DNA from: Rhodospirillaceae bacterium
Lineage (GTDB): Bacteria; Pseudomonadota; Alphaproteobacteria; Dongiales; Dongiaceae
Assembly: GCA_008012315.1 (NCBI GenBank)
Contig: SSEL01000024.1
Span: 1 to 64,000 of the forward strand
Length of the DNA: 64,000 nt
Direction: 5' to 3'
The notes under the pieces are model-generated. The model ran no database searches. It saw only the letters and a list, made by a program, of their open reading frames with translations, and was not told where the DNA came from. The translations under genes and the position numbers were made by a program. Shown one piece after another: positions 1 to 11,413 of this stretch. How positions within the stretch are numbered: the first letter of the stretch is position 1; each line of letters begins with the position of its first letter.

Positions 1-1471
<1,471 letters not shown>

Positions 1472-1478
<7 letters not shown>

Positions 1479-1500
1479 CGGATCGGAGTCCGGCTCGCAA
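1472..1500 (-). promoter_or_regulatory. Possible promoter of tRNA-Ser
   Basis: On the minus strand, TTGCGA and TAGGTT are separated by 17 nt and end about 20 nt before the tRNA 5' end. The spacing is right for a sigma70-type promoter. The match is modest. Confidence 0.35.
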
Positions 1501-1640
1501 GACGTATCTGTCGTGTCTTCGGGAATTGTCGGGGCACTTGCCCTTTTCTTCGAATAATGTAAATAAAAACAAATAATTAGGCTTTCGCCCCGGCAGGCCG
1601 GCCTGGGCCTGCAACTTGCGGGATGAGCGGCGGAATCGAA

Positions 1641-1668
1641 TTGACAGACGGGCGATAGACAGTATATT
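1641..1668 (+). promoter_or_regulatory. Sigma70-type promoter of rplU-rpmA
   Basis: TTGACA at 1641-1646 and TATATT at 1663-1668 with a 16-nt spacer. It is the strongest promoter-like match between tRNA-Ser and rplU and would give a leader of roughly 120 nt. Confidence 0.6.
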
Positions 1669-1698
1669 CCCGGCCCTTGGAATGGGTCGCCTCCGATC

Positions 1699-1736
1699 GG
1701 CGCTGACAGCGCCTGGGCCGGCGGCCCCTGTTTTTT
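1699..1736 (+). terminator. Terminator-like hairpins in the rplU leader (possible attenuator)
   Basis: Two adjacent hairpins lie inside the leader: GGCGCT-gac-AGCGCC at 1699-1713 and GGGCC-ggc-GGCCC at 1715-1727, followed by six T at 1731-1736. An intrinsic terminator between the promoter and the rplU start suggests transcription attenuation of the ribosomal protein genes. This is inference from layout; no ligand or antiterminator structure is established. Confidence 0.5.
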
Positions 1737-1796
1737 GCACCACCCGGAAGGGTTCCGGCCGGTGGCCGGATATAAAGAAGAATAGAGCAGGACATC

Positions 1797-2111
1797 ATGT
1801 TCGCAGTGATCAAGACCGGCGGCAAGCAGTACAAGGTCGCCAAGAACGACGTCATCCTGGTCGAAAAGCTCGACGTTGAGGCCGGTGCCGATGTGTCGCT
1901 GGACCAGGTTCTGATGATCGGTGACGACGCCACCACCAAGCTCGGCGCGCCGATCGTCGCCGGTGCCAGCGTTTCGGCCAAGGTGCTGGACCAGGCCCAG
2001 GCCGACAAGGTACTCGTGTTCAAGAAGAACCGTCGCCACAATTATCGCCGCAAGAATGGTCATCGCCAGAAGCTGACCGTCCTGCGCATCACGGATATCA
2101 AGGTCGCCTGA
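1797..2111 (+). CDS. rplU: 50S ribosomal protein L21
   Basis: Component of the large ribosomal subunit that binds 23S rRNA. The 104-residue product has the normal length and the L21 signature throughout: N-terminal [13 protein letters not shown] and the basic C-terminal region with [16 protein letters not shown]. First gene of an rplU-rpmA pair, 41 nt upstream of rpmA, with a promoter and terminator-like leader upstream. The order rplU-rpmA-obgE is standard in bacteria. Confidence 0.98.
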   Translation: MFAVIKTGGKQYKVAKNDVILVEKLDVEAGADVSLDQVLMIGDDATTKLGAPIVAGASVSAKVLDQAQADKVLVFKKNRRHNYRRKNGHRQKLTVLRITDIKVA

Positions 2112-2152
2112 GGCCCCGCCTCGTCGATCTGACGGATTAAGGAGACAGCACA

Positions 2153-2410
2153 ATGGCACATAAGAAAGCAGGCGGTAGCTCCCGCAACGGTCGCGATACC
2201 GCCGGCCGCCGTCTTGGCGTGAAGAAATTCGGCGACGAGGCCGTGATCGCCGGCAACATCATCGTGCGTCAGCGCGGCACCAAGGTTCATGCGGGCAAGA
2301 ATGTCGGCATGGGCCGCGACCACACGCTATTCGCGACTGCCGCCGGCAAGGTGGAGTTCCACCGGACGACCGGTGGCAAGACCTTCGTCTCGGTGGTCCC
2401 GCAGGCCTGA
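2153..2410 (+). CDS. rpmA: 50S ribosomal protein L27
   Basis: Large-subunit protein whose N-terminal tail reaches the peptidyl-transferase centre. At 85 residues it has the usual size, beginning [15 protein letters not shown] with no N-terminal cleavage extension, and containing [18 protein letters not shown] and [17 protein letters not shown] ribosome-binding site (AAGGAGA) lies upstream. It follows rplU in the same transcript, and a rho-independent terminator follows it. Confidence 0.98.
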   Translation: MAHKKAGGSSRNGRDTAGRRLGVKKFGDEAVIAGNIIVRQRGTKVHAGKNVGMGRDHTLFATAAGKVEFHRTTGGKTFVSVVPQA

Positions 2411-2465
2411 ATGAGCTCCCGCGCCGCCGATTGAGCGGCGCAGCCATTCACGACCGGAAGATTGG

Positions 2466-2500
2466 AAGGGGAATGGCTTCAAGCCATTCCCCTTTCTTAT
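2466..2500 (+). terminator. Rho-independent terminator after rpmA
   Basis: Perfect stem AAGGGGAATGGCT / AGCCATTCCCCTT with a tca loop, followed by a T-rich tract (TTCTTATTT). It separates rplU-rpmA from obgE. Confidence 0.85.
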
Positions 2501-2533
2501 TTCCCAAGTTTCTTAGTTCTCAGGCTCGTTTGA

Positions 2534-3685
<1,152 letters not shown>

Positions 3686-3737
3686 AATACGCCGCTCATG
3701 TGACGGCGACGCGTGACTGATCAAGGGGAGATGAGGC

Positions 3738-4880
3738 ATGAGCGACAAGCGCCGGGGGAGTGCCAAGGATAACAGCCTCGCCAGCGCCAAACGCTTGGTG
3801 GTGAAGATCGGCAGCGCCTTGCTGGTCGATGACGAGAGCGGTGATATCCGTCGCAAATGGCTTGATGCCCTGGCCGATGATGTCGCTGCTTTGCGGGCCC
3901 GGAATATTGAGGTCGTTCTCGTATCCTCGGGTGCAATTGCCGTCGGCCGCCGTCATCTCGGCCTTGCCGGCGGTGCTTTGCGCCTGGAGGAAAAGCAGGC
4001 GGCGGCAGCAACCGGCCAGATCCGCCTTGCCCATGCCTATCAGGAAAGGCTGGCGCGTCACGATATCACCGTCGCTCAAATTCTGCTGACGCTCGACGAT
4101 ACGGAAGAGCGTCGTCGCCATCTCAATGCCCGCTCGACACTCAATGCCTTGTTGAAGATGGCAGCGGTGCCGGTGATCAATGAAAACGACACCGTCGCAA
4201 CCTCGGAAATCCGCTTCGGCGACAATGACCGGCTTGCCGCGCGCGTCGCTGCCATGATCAGCGCCGATACGCTGGTCCTGCTCTCAGATATCGACGGGCT
4301 CTATACGGCGGATCCGCGCAAGGACAAGGATGCCAGGTTCATCGCGGAGGTGACCGAATTGACCGCCGAGATCGAGGCGATGGCCGGCGAAGCGCCGCCG
4401 GGTTATTCCTCCGGTGGCATGGTGACGAAGCTCACGGCGGCTCGCATCGCCATGTCGGCCGGTTGCCGCATGGCGATCGCCAATGGGCGGCGGATGAATC
4501 CGTTGCAGGCCATGCTGGATGGCGGCACCTGCAGCTGGTTCCTGCCATCGGCGACACCCAAGACGGCGCGCAAGCGCTGGATCGCCGGTGCTTTGAAGCC
4601 GAAAGGCAAGATCGCGGTGGATGCCGGCGCCCTGGGCGCGCTGAAGGCCGGTCGCAGCCTGTTGCCGGCCGGCGTCACGCAGGTCGAGGGGCGTTTCGAA
4701 CGCGGCGATGCGGTGATCGTCACCGATGCCGCCGGCAACGAAGTGGGGCGCGGCCTGATTGCCTATAATGCCCGCGACGCCAAGTTCATCATGGGGCATA
4801 AAAGCCGTGAGATCGCCGGCTTGCTCGGCTATCGTGGCCGTGATGAGATGATCCATCGTGACGATCTGGTATTGAGCTGA
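3738..4880 (+). CDS. proB: Glutamate 5-kinase
   Basis: First step of proline synthesis: ATP-dependent phosphorylation of glutamate to gamma-glutamyl phosphate. The amino-acid kinase domain (about residues 15-265) shows [43 protein letters not shown] and [12 protein letters not shown]-terminal PUA domain follows (from about 285: [10 protein letters not shown]...). The 380-residue length is normal. Its stop is two bases before the proA start, so the two are translationally coupled. Confidence 0.97.
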   Translation: MSDKRRGSAKDNSLASAKRLVVKIGSALLVDDESGDIRRKWLDALADDVAALRARNIEVVLVSSGAIAVGRRHLGLAGGALRLEEKQAAAATGQIRLAHAYQERLARHDITVAQILLTLDDTEERRRHLNARSTLNALLKMAAVPVINENDTVATSEIRFGDNDRLAARVAAMISADTLVLLSDIDGLYTADPRKDKDARFIAEVTELTAEIEAMAGEAPPGYSSGGMVTKLTAARIAMSAGCRMAIANGRRMNPLQAMLDGGTCSWFLPSATPKTARKRWIAGALKPKGKIAVDAGALGALKAGRSLLPAGVTQVEGRFERGDAVIVTDAAGNEVGRGLIAYNARDAKFIMGHKSREIAGLLGYRGRDEMIHRDDLVLS

Positions 4881-4882
4881 TC

Positions 4883-6187
4883 ATGACCGTTCTCAATCGA
4901 CAGGCCGCAACCGACCATGCCGATCACAACCATGCCGAACTCCGGGCGGAGATGACGCGGCTGGGTCAGACGGCGCGCGCCGCGGCGGCGCAATTGGCGC
5001 TGGCCGGCAGCGATGCCAAGAACCAGGCACTCCGGCAGATGGCGGCGGCTTTGCGGGCGGACCGGGCGAAACTGCTTGCCGCCAATGCCGAGGACATGTC
5101 GGCCGCCAGGCAGCGTGGCCTGAGCCCCGCCTTGCTGGATCGCCTGACGCTGGATGAGAAGCGCATTGAGGTGATGGCCAAGGGCCTTGAAGACATCGCC
5201 GACCTGCCGGATCCGGTTGGTCGCGAATTGGCGGCCTGGGACCGGCCGAACGGCTTGCGGATCGCCCGCGTGGCGGTGCCCCTCGGCGTCATCGGCATTA
5301 TCTATGAAAGCCGGCCCAATGTGACGGCGGATGCGGGCGGCCTTTGCCTCAAATCCGGCAATGCGGCGATCCTGCGCGGCGGCTCGGAAAGTGCGAAATC
5401 CTCCGTGGCCATTCTCGACTGCCTGCAGAAAGGCCTGCGTGAGGCGGGGCTGCCGGAAGCGGCGATCCAGCGTCCGCCGACCACGGATCGTGTGGCAGTC
5501 GGCATCATGCTGACGATGACCGACAGCATCGACCTGATCATTCCCCGCGGCGGACGTGGGCTGATCGAGCGGGTGGCGGCGGAAAGCCGGATCCCGGTGC
5601 TGAAGCATCTCGATGGCATCTGCCATACCTATGTCGATGGTGCGGCCGATCCGGAAAAGGCGCGCCGCATTGTGCTCAATGCGAAGATGCGGCGCACGGG
5701 TATCTGCGGGGCGACGGAGACCCTGCTGGTCGACCGGCGCCGTGGCGATCTGCTCCCGCTTCTCGTCGGCGATCTCATCGCCGCCGGCTGCGAGGTGCGC
5801 GGCGATGCCGAAACCCGGCAGGCCGATGCACGTGTGAAGGCGGCAACCGATCTCGATTGGGACACGGAATATCTGGATGCCATCATCTCGGTGCGCGTGG
5901 TGGATGGTGTTCGCGAGGCGATCGCGCATATCAATCGCCATGGCTCGCATCATACCGAGGCGATCATCACCGAGGACCAGGCGGCGGCGGATCTATTTTT
6001 GCGCGAAGTCGATGCCGGTATCGTAATGCACAACAGCTCCACCCAATTCGCCGATGGCGGCGAATTCGGCATGGGCGCGGAAATCGGCATTTCCACCGGC
6101 AAGCTGCATGCCCGGGGCCCGGTCGGCGCCGAGCAGCTCACCAGCTATAAATACATCGTACGCGGCAACGGGCAGACACGGCCTTGA
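4883..6187 (+). CDS. proA: Gamma-glutamyl phosphate reductase
   Basis: Second step of proline synthesis: NADPH-dependent reduction of gamma-glutamyl phosphate to glutamate semialdehyde. It is an aldehyde-dehydrogenase superfamily protein of 434 residues with [13 protein letters not shown], the conserved [24 protein letters not shown], the catalytic cysteine in [10 protein letters not shown], and the C-terminal [22 protein letters not shown]. The start follows proB almost directly. nadD starts 4 nt after its stop. Confidence 0.97.
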   Translation: MTVLNRQAATDHADHNHAELRAEMTRLGQTARAAAAQLALAGSDAKNQALRQMAAALRADRAKLLAANAEDMSAARQRGLSPALLDRLTLDEKRIEVMAKGLEDIADLPDPVGRELAAWDRPNGLRIARVAVPLGVIGIIYESRPNVTADAGGLCLKSGNAAILRGGSESAKSSVAILDCLQKGLREAGLPEAAIQRPPTTDRVAVGIMLTMTDSIDLIIPRGGRGLIERVAAESRIPVLKHLDGICHTYVDGAADPEKARRIVLNAKMRRTGICGATETLLVDRRRGDLLPLLVGDLIAAGCEVRGDAETRQADARVKAATDLDWDTEYLDAIISVRVVDGVREAIAHINRHGSHHTEAIITEDQAAADLFLREVDAGIVMHNSSTQFADGGEFGMGAEIGISTGKLHARGPVGAEQLTSYKYIVRGNGQTRP

Positions 6188-6191
6188 ACCC

Positions 6192-6803
6192 ATGAAGCGG
6201 CGGCGCAAGATCGGTCTGCTCGGCGGGTCTTTCAACCCCGCCCATGAGGGGCACCGCGACATCAGCCTGGCCGCCTTGGCCTATTTCGGCCTGGATGAGG
6301 TCCGGTGGCTGGTGGCGCCGCAGAACCCCCTGAAGTCGACCGACGGCATGGCGCCCTTTGCGACACGCATCGCTTTGGCTCAAGCGGTAGCGGCCCATCC
6401 GCGAATCCGGGTCACCGATATCGAGATCCGGCTGGGGACGCGGTTTACCGCCGATACCCTTGCCAAACTGGTCGAACTTGACCGGGATTGCCGGTTCCTC
6501 TGGCTGATGGGGGCCGACAACCTGGTCCAGATCGACCATTGGAAGAATTGGCAACAGATATTTCATCTCCTGCCAATTGCGGTTTTTGACCGTCCTACCT
6601 ATACTTATAGGGCATTGGCCGCCAAGGCGGCCCGACGTTTCGCTAAGTTCCGGCTGCGCGAAAGCGCCAGCCTGAAACTGATCGAGGCGTCAACGCCGGC
6701 TTGGATGTTCATGCATCATCGGCTGAACCCGATTTCAGCCACTGCGATCCGTGCCGAGGCCGCCCGGGCAGACGCCAGGCGGGCCGCTGTGAAGCGGCGT
6801 TAG
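6192..6803 (+). CDS. nadD: Nicotinate-mononucleotide adenylyltransferase
   Basis: Adenylates nicotinate mononucleotide to deamido-NAD in NAD synthesis. The nucleotidyltransferase motif GGSFNPAHEGH sits at residues 9-19, followed by WLMGADNLVQIDHWKNW, and NPISATAIR in the place of the usual ISSTxIR. The start at 6192 (MKRRRKIGLLGGSF) is preferred to the upstream in-frame ATG at 6054, which would overlap proA by 134 nt. This gives 203 residues, the family size. The gene lies 4 nt downstream of proA. Confidence 0.95.
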   Translation: MKRRRKIGLLGGSFNPAHEGHRDISLAALAYFGLDEVRWLVAPQNPLKSTDGMAPFATRIALAQAVAAHPRIRVTDIEIRLGTRFTADTLAKLVELDRDCRFLWLMGADNLVQIDHWKNWQQIFHLLPIAVFDRPTYTYRALAAKAARRFAKFRLRESASLKLIEASTPAWMFMHHRLNPISATAIRAEAARADARRAAVKRR

Positions 6804-6887
6804 AAACTCTTGGGACGGTCTGTGGCGGAACCGGGCGTAACGGGAAGCCGGCGCATGCCGATGGCGCCGACAAGGAGGGTAGAGACC

Positions 6888-7283
6888 ATTCCGCGAGCAA
6901 AGAAGGCAGCGGCTCAGCCGGCTGTGACGATGATCGACGATCTCGTGAAGATCGTTGCGACATCCTTGGACGATGATAAGGCCGAAGACATCGTCTCGAT
7001 CGATCTCCGTGGCAAATCCAGCATCGCCGATTATATGGTCATCGCCACCGGGCGCTCCTCGCGCCAATTGGCGGCCATGGCGCAGCACCTTGATGACAAG
7101 CTGACCAAGCTTGGCATTCAGGATGTCGCCATTGAAGGCATGACTCAAGGCGACTGGGTTCTGCTGGATGGCGGTGATGTGGTCGTGCATCTGTTTCGAC
7201 CGGAAGTTCGCGAATTCTACAATCTTGAAAAGATGTGGGGCGCCGACTTGCCGGAACCGGAGCGCGTGACCGCCATCGGATAA
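6888..7283 (+). CDS. rsfS: Ribosomal silencing factor RsfS (Iojap/YbeB), possible ATT start
   Basis: Binds ribosomal protein L14 and blocks subunit joining in slow growth. The RsfS domain runs from about 6930 (MIDDLVKIVATSLDDDKAEDIV) through DYMVIATGRSSRQLAAMA, GDWVLLDGGDVVVHLF and REFYNLEKMWG. The frame is open from 6810, but the only strong Shine-Dalgarno (AAGGAGGG, 6872-6879) lies 8 nt before an in-frame ATT at 6888, which would give a 131-residue protein starting PRAKKAAAQ after the initiator. Alternative ATG starts are 6855, 6861 and 6930. Function is sure; the start is not. Confidence 0.85.
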   Translation: MPRAKKAAAQPAVTMIDDLVKIVATSLDDDKAEDIVSIDLRGKSSIADYMVIATGRSSRQLAAMAQHLDDKLTKLGIQDVAIEGMTQGDWVLLDGGDVVVHLFRPEVREFYNLEKMWGADLPEPERVTAIG

Positions 7284-7341
7284 GCGGAACGGGTTTCATC
7301 CGGCGCGGAGCAGAGCCGCTCCAGAAGAAGATCCGACCGCC

Positions 7342-7542
7342 ATGAATGACGCCCGATCACCGCGCGTGGCCGCGGTGATCAAAGGCAGTCTGTTTGCGGC
7401 CGTCAGGTTGGTGTTATGGGCCGTCGGCATGGTATGCGCAGTCGCGTTTATAGCGATGCCTGGTTTCATGACCCCCTGTGTCGCTTGCCTGCGTCATATC
7501 CGCCGAGATGCGCGGAGCTGCCTTACTTGGGAGCCATCATGA
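7342..7542 (+). CDS. Small hypothetical membrane protein
   Basis: 66-residue frame with one hydrophobic stretch (LFAAVRLVLWAVGMVCAVAFIAM) and three cysteines, two of them in TPCVACL. Its TGA stop overlaps the ATG of the following methyltransferase (ATGA), which suggests coupling, but no family is recognised. It may be a leader peptide or a chance ORF. Confidence 0.35.
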   Translation: MNDARSPRVAAVIKGSLFAAVRLVLWAVGMVCAVAFIAMPGFMTPCVACLRHIRRDARSCLTWEPS

Positions 7543-8378
7543 CATCATCCCCTGTGGATGCCGCCACGCTCGCCGGCCAGACCGGTCTCATCATTCCTTT
7601 CGACCCCCATCGTTTTCGCTCAGCCGCCACACATTACCTGGCCGGCCGACCGCCTTATGCGGAGCGCCTGATCCGGCATGTCGCGCAATTTTGTGCGTTG
7701 AATGACGCCGATCATGTTCTGGATCTTGGCTGCGGCCCGGGGCAACTCGCGCGCGCTTTGGCGCCCTTCGTCCGCCAGGTGACGGCGATCGACCCGGAAC
7801 CGGAGATGCTGGCGACCGCCGGCCGGCTGGCCGAGGCGAGCGGGATATCGAACGTGATTTTCACGCAGGGAAGCTCCCTGGATCTCGGTCCGCATCTCGG
7901 CCATTTCAACCTTGCAAGTATCGGCCGCGCCTTCCATTGGATGGACCGGGTTGACACGCTGCGGCGGTTGGACGGGTTACTTGAACCCGGCGGTGCGGTG
8001 GTTCTGTTCGACGACAAGCATCCGCCCTTGCCGGAGAATGCCTGGCTCGATGATTTCGAAACCCTGCATGAGCGCTATAGCGAACAGGATTCCGGTCGCC
8101 GTATCCGCAAGGGAACCGACTGGTTGCCGCATGAGGCAGTTCTGCTGGGATCGGCCTTTCCGGTGCTGGACCGGGTCTCAGCCCTGGACCGTTATCCGTT
8201 GAGCATCGAGCGGCTGGTCGACCGCGTCCTATCCCGATCCAGCACGACCTCGGCCCGACTTGGCGACAAGGCCGCTGCGATGATTGAAGATATCGGCAAA
8301 CTGGTCGCCCAATGGGGCAAGAGCGGCGTTCTGCAGGAAGTGGTCGAAACCAGGGCTCTTATCGCCCGCCGCGCCTGA
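7539..8378 (+). CDS. Class I SAM-dependent methyltransferase
   Basis: Rossmann-fold methyltransferase of 279 residues. The SAM-binding motif I is VLDLGCGPGQLARAL (about residues 60-75), the acidic ribose-binding residue is in VTAIDPEPEM, and the post-motif region IGRAFHWMDR resembles family members that act on small molecules. The start at 7539 is chosen because it overlaps the upstream stop as ATGA; the frame remains open to 7416. The substrate cannot be told from sequence. It is convergent with the antiporter gene, 19 nt away. Confidence 0.8.
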   Translation: MTSSPVDAATLAGQTGLIIPFDPHRFRSAATHYLAGRPPYAERLIRHVAQFCALNDADHVLDLGCGPGQLARALAPFVRQVTAIDPEPEMLATAGRLAEASGISNVIFTQGSSLDLGPHLGHFNLASIGRAFHWMDRVDTLRRLDGLLEPGGAVVLFDDKHPPLPENAWLDDFETLHERYSEQDSGRRIRKGTDWLPHEAVLLGSAFPVLDRVSALDRYPLSIERLVDRVLSRSSTTSARLGDKAAAMIEDIGKLVAQWGKSGVLQEVVETRALIARRA

Positions 8379-8397
8379 ATCCTGGGACATCCGCGCA

Positions 8398-10140
8398 TCA
8401 GATCGTTGCGGCCGAGGCAACCGTTCCTGTAGTCTCCGGTTCACGCATATTCGCCGCCGTGCCGATGGGGCCGAAAGCCAGTTCCAGCATGCCGCGGGCA
8501 ATCTCTCGCTCGCCCATAATGATGTGATCGGCGCCGCATTTGCGCAGATATTCGACCTCATCATCGGAATGTGCTCGGGCGATGATTTCCAATCCGCTGT
8601 TGATCGCACGGGTCTGTTCGACGATCTGTCCCGCTTCGAAGCCGTTGGGAATGGCGAGGAACAGCCAGCGCGCCCCGGCGAGGTTGGCTGCGGCGAGCGC
8701 CGCGGGATTGGCACCGTTCTCGGCGATAACCTCGATCGATCGCGCCCGTAATTGCTCCACCAGTTCACGGCGATCCTCGATCACCAGCAAGGGACGCTTC
8801 TCCTGCTCCATCCGGGTAATGATCAGGCTGCCGACGCGGCCCGATCCGACCACCACGGCGTGACCGGTCAGTTGCGTCGCGGGGATCTCTTCACTCGTCA
8901 CTTTGCTGGGGGGCGCTGGGTCGCCGTCTTTGCCCTCGCGCCGATCGATCCAGGTTTGTGCCCGGTCGAGCAAGGCAAAAAGCACCGGGTTGGCGAGGAT
9001 CGAGAAAATAGCGCCGGCGAGGATCAGGTCGCGCGCCTCGGTTGACAGCAGCTTCAGGTCAACGCCAAGGGCCGCAAGAATGAAGGAGAATTCGCCGATC
9101 TGCGCGAGGCTGGCGGAAATCATCAGGGCCCTGCTCGACGAATGGCGGAACAGCCGGACCAATACAAAAGCCGCCAGGGATTTGCCGAAGATGATGATCA
9201 GGAACGTGGCGATCAGTGGCAACGGATCGTCCACGATGATGCCCGGATTGAACAGCATGCCGACCGAGACGAAGAACAGCACGGCAAAGGCGTCGCGCAG
9301 GGGGAGCGTTTCCTGCGCCGCCTGATGGCTCAGTTCGGACTCGCTCAGGACCATGCCGGCGAAGAATGCGCCCAGGGCAAATGAAACGCCGAAGAGCACT
9401 GCTGCGCCATAAGCCACGCCGAGCGCAATGGCGAGTACGGCCAGCCGGAACAGCTCGCGCGAGCCGGTATGAGCGATGTAATGCAGAAGCCAGGGGATGA
9501 CACGGCGGCCGACGACCAGCATCAAGGCAATGAAGGCGGCTACCTTGCCAAGGGTGATCCCGAGGATACGAAGGATGTCAACACCACCCAGCGAGGCTGA
9601 CTGGCCGGCATCGTCCAGCAGGCTCGCCAGGGCCGGCAACAGGACCAGAACCAGCACCATGGCCAGGTCTTCGACGATTAGCCAGCCGACGGCGATGCGT
9701 CCACGTTCCGTCTCGATCAGGCGGCGTTCCTGCAAGGCGCGCAACAGGACGACCGTGCTGGCGCAGGACAAAGCGAGGCCGAAAACCAGGCCGGTCGCCA
9801 CCGACCAGCCCATGGCCAAAGAGAGGCCGAGGCCCAGCAGGGTCGCAAGGCCGATCTGCAGGATCGCGCCGGGAACGGCGATATTCTTGACGGCAAAAAG
9901 ATCCTTCAGGGAAAAATGCAGGCCGACACCGAACATCAGGAGGATGACGCCGATCTCCGCCAGTTCCGGCGCCAGGGCTTGGTCTGCGACAAATCCCGGG
10001 GTAAATGGCCCGGCAAGTACGCCCGCCAACAGATAGCCCACCAGGGGAGAAATCCGCAGCCGGTTGGCCAGCGCGCCCAGGATCAAGGCCAGGACCAAGC
10101 TGCCGACAATGGTGGCAATAAGCGGCGTCTGGTGGACCAT
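8398..10140 (-). CDS. ybaL: Monovalent cation:proton antiporter, YbaL/KefB type
   Basis: Inner-membrane CPA2-family antiporter. About 12 membrane segments span residues 1-390 (LISPLVGYLLAG-like region, AEIGVILLMFGVGLHFS, STVVLLRALQERR, LIVEDLAMVLVL, SFALGAFFAGMVLSESELSH). A C-terminal TrkA-N/RCK nucleotide-binding domain follows (VVGSGRVGSLI, about 425-545). It matches E. coli YbaL from memory along its whole length, including the start MVHQTPLIATIVGS, so the start at 10140 is preferred to 10152. Substrate (K+ or Na+) is not certain. Confidence 0.9.
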   Translation of the reverse strand: MVHQTPLIATIVGSLVLALILGALANRLRISPLVGYLLAGVLAGPFTPGFVADQALAPELAEIGVILLMFGVGLHFSLKDLFAVKNIAVPGAILQIGLATLLGLGLSLAMGWSVATGLVFGLALSCASTVVLLRALQERRLIETERGRIAVGWLIVEDLAMVLVLVLLPALASLLDDAGQSASLGGVDILRILGITLGKVAAFIALMLVVGRRVIPWLLHYIAHTGSRELFRLAVLAIALGVAYGAAVLFGVSFALGAFFAGMVLSESELSHQAAQETLPLRDAFAVLFFVSVGMLFNPGIIVDDPLPLIATFLIIIFGKSLAAFVLVRLFRHSSSRALMISASLAQIGEFSFILAALGVDLKLLSTEARDLILAGAIFSILANPVLFALLDRAQTWIDRREGKDGDPAPPSKVTSEEIPATQLTGHAVVVGSGRVGSLIITRMEQEKRPLLVIEDRRELVEQLRARSIEVIAENGANPAALAAANLAGARWLFLAIPNGFEAGQIVEQTRAINSGLEIIARAHSDDEVEYLRKCGADHIIMGEREIARGMLELAFGPIGTAANMREPETTGTVASAATI

Positions 10141-10441
10141 GCGTCGCGGCACCTATTCTTAAAATTGCAGCATTGGGGAATGTCCCGAGCCCCCTCGGGA
10201 TCTCTCTTAGGTGGGGTTTTCGAACTCTCCTGTCAATATTCTAGGGCCGGAATGGACCATGTCATGCACATTTCGAGGATAAGCACTGTCGTTTCAGGCC
10301 TAGCCTCCGGCAATTTACCCGTTTTAGATTGCAAATGAGGGGTTTCCTGGGGTTCGATCTTGCAAGCACGTGCGATGGCACGTGGAATTGGCGCACGCGG
10401 CTTCGTGGGAAAGCTCCGTCTGTTCGACGTGAGACCGATAC
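10141..10441. other. Divergent intergenic region, ybaL / EamA gene
   Basis: About 300 nt between divergent genes. It holds the inverted repeat described separately and a TTGACA-like hexamer on the minus strand near 10236 without a clear -10. No RNA gene or coding frame is recognised. Confidence 0.4.
10367..10384. promoter_or_regulatory. Perfect inverted repeat upstream of EamA gene
   Basis: CACGTGC-gatg-GCACGTG, seven perfect base pairs with a 4-nt centre, 58 nt before the EamA start. It could be an operator or a small hairpin in the leader. No regulator is assigned. Confidence 0.4.
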
Positions 10442-11332
10442 ATGATGATCAATCGGGGCGTGCTTCTGGCCTTTCTGGCCTCGGCCGCCTTCTCCATGAA
10501 GGCCATTTTCGTCAAATTGGCTTACCTTTATGGCGTCGATGCCGTCACATTGCTGGCGCTGCGCATGGCCTTCGCGCTGCCCGTCCTCATGGCGGCGGCT
10601 TGGTGGTCGGGCCGGGCGGCGCCGACGCGGTTGACGCGCAAGGACTGGCTGTCGCTGCTGTTTCTCGGCATCGTCGGCTACTACCTCTCCAGCATTCTCG
10701 ATTTCATGGGCCTGCAATACATCACGGCGGGGCTGGAGCGGCTGATCCTGTTCCTCTATCCGACGGTGGTGGTGATCCTGTCGGTTCTCCTGTTCGGACA
10801 TGCCATCGGAAAGCGGACCTTGATTGCCATGGCGATCTCCTATGTCGGGATCGGCATCGCCTTTCTGCATGATGTGCGTTTCACCGGAAACCAGTCGGAT
10901 ATCGTGATCGGCGGTTCGCTGGTCTTCCTGTGCATGATCACCTATGCTATTTATCTGGTCGCCAACGGGCAACTGGTCGGCCGGCTGGGCGCCATCCGCC
11001 TGGCGGCCTGGGCATCGATCGTCTCGGCCATGGCCTGCCTCATTCACTTTCTGGCGGTCGATCCGGTGGCCAGCGCCTTCCAGCAGCCCTGGCAGGTCTA
11101 TGCCTATGCCGGCGCCATGGCAGGCATTTCCACGGTTCTGCCGGTTTTCCTCACCGCCAAGGCAATCCAACTGGTCGGCGCTTCGAAAGTATCCATCGTC
11201 GGCTCGATCGGGCCGGTCGCAACCATTTTCTTCGGATGGTTGTTCTTGAACGAAACCATTTCCCTGGAACAGATGGTGGGCGCGGCTTTTGTGCTGGGCG
11301 GTGTCATGCTGGTAAGTTCGGCGAAGGCCTGA
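10442..11332 (+). CDS. EamA/DMT-superfamily transporter
   Basis: Ten-helix drug/metabolite transporter of 296 residues with two EamA halves: about 10-145 (ASAAFSMKAIFVKLAY, GLQYITAGLERLILFLYPTVV) and 155-295 (FLTAKAIQLVGASKVSIVGSIGPV, WLFLNETIS). Such proteins usually export amino acids or metabolites. A second ATG three bases in is an equally good start. It precedes prfC by 81 nt on the same strand. The substrate is unknown. Confidence 0.88.
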   Translation: MMINRGVLLAFLASAAFSMKAIFVKLAYLYGVDAVTLLALRMAFALPVLMAAAWWSGRAAPTRLTRKDWLSLLFLGIVGYYLSSILDFMGLQYITAGLERLILFLYPTVVVILSVLLFGHAIGKRTLIAMAISYVGIGIAFLHDVRFTGNQSDIVIGGSLVFLCMITYAIYLVANGQLVGRLGAIRLAAWASIVSAMACLIHFLAVDPVASAFQQPWQVYAYAGAMAGISTVLPVFLTAKAIQLVGASKVSIVGSIGPVATIFFGWLFLNETISLEQMVGAAFVLGGVMLVSSAKA

Positions 11333-11413
11333 TCTGCGGAAAAGCCGGCTTTTTACGCTGGCAAAACCTGGCGAAATGCTTAAATTGCGGGCAATTCTCC
11401 CGAAGTGAGCATT

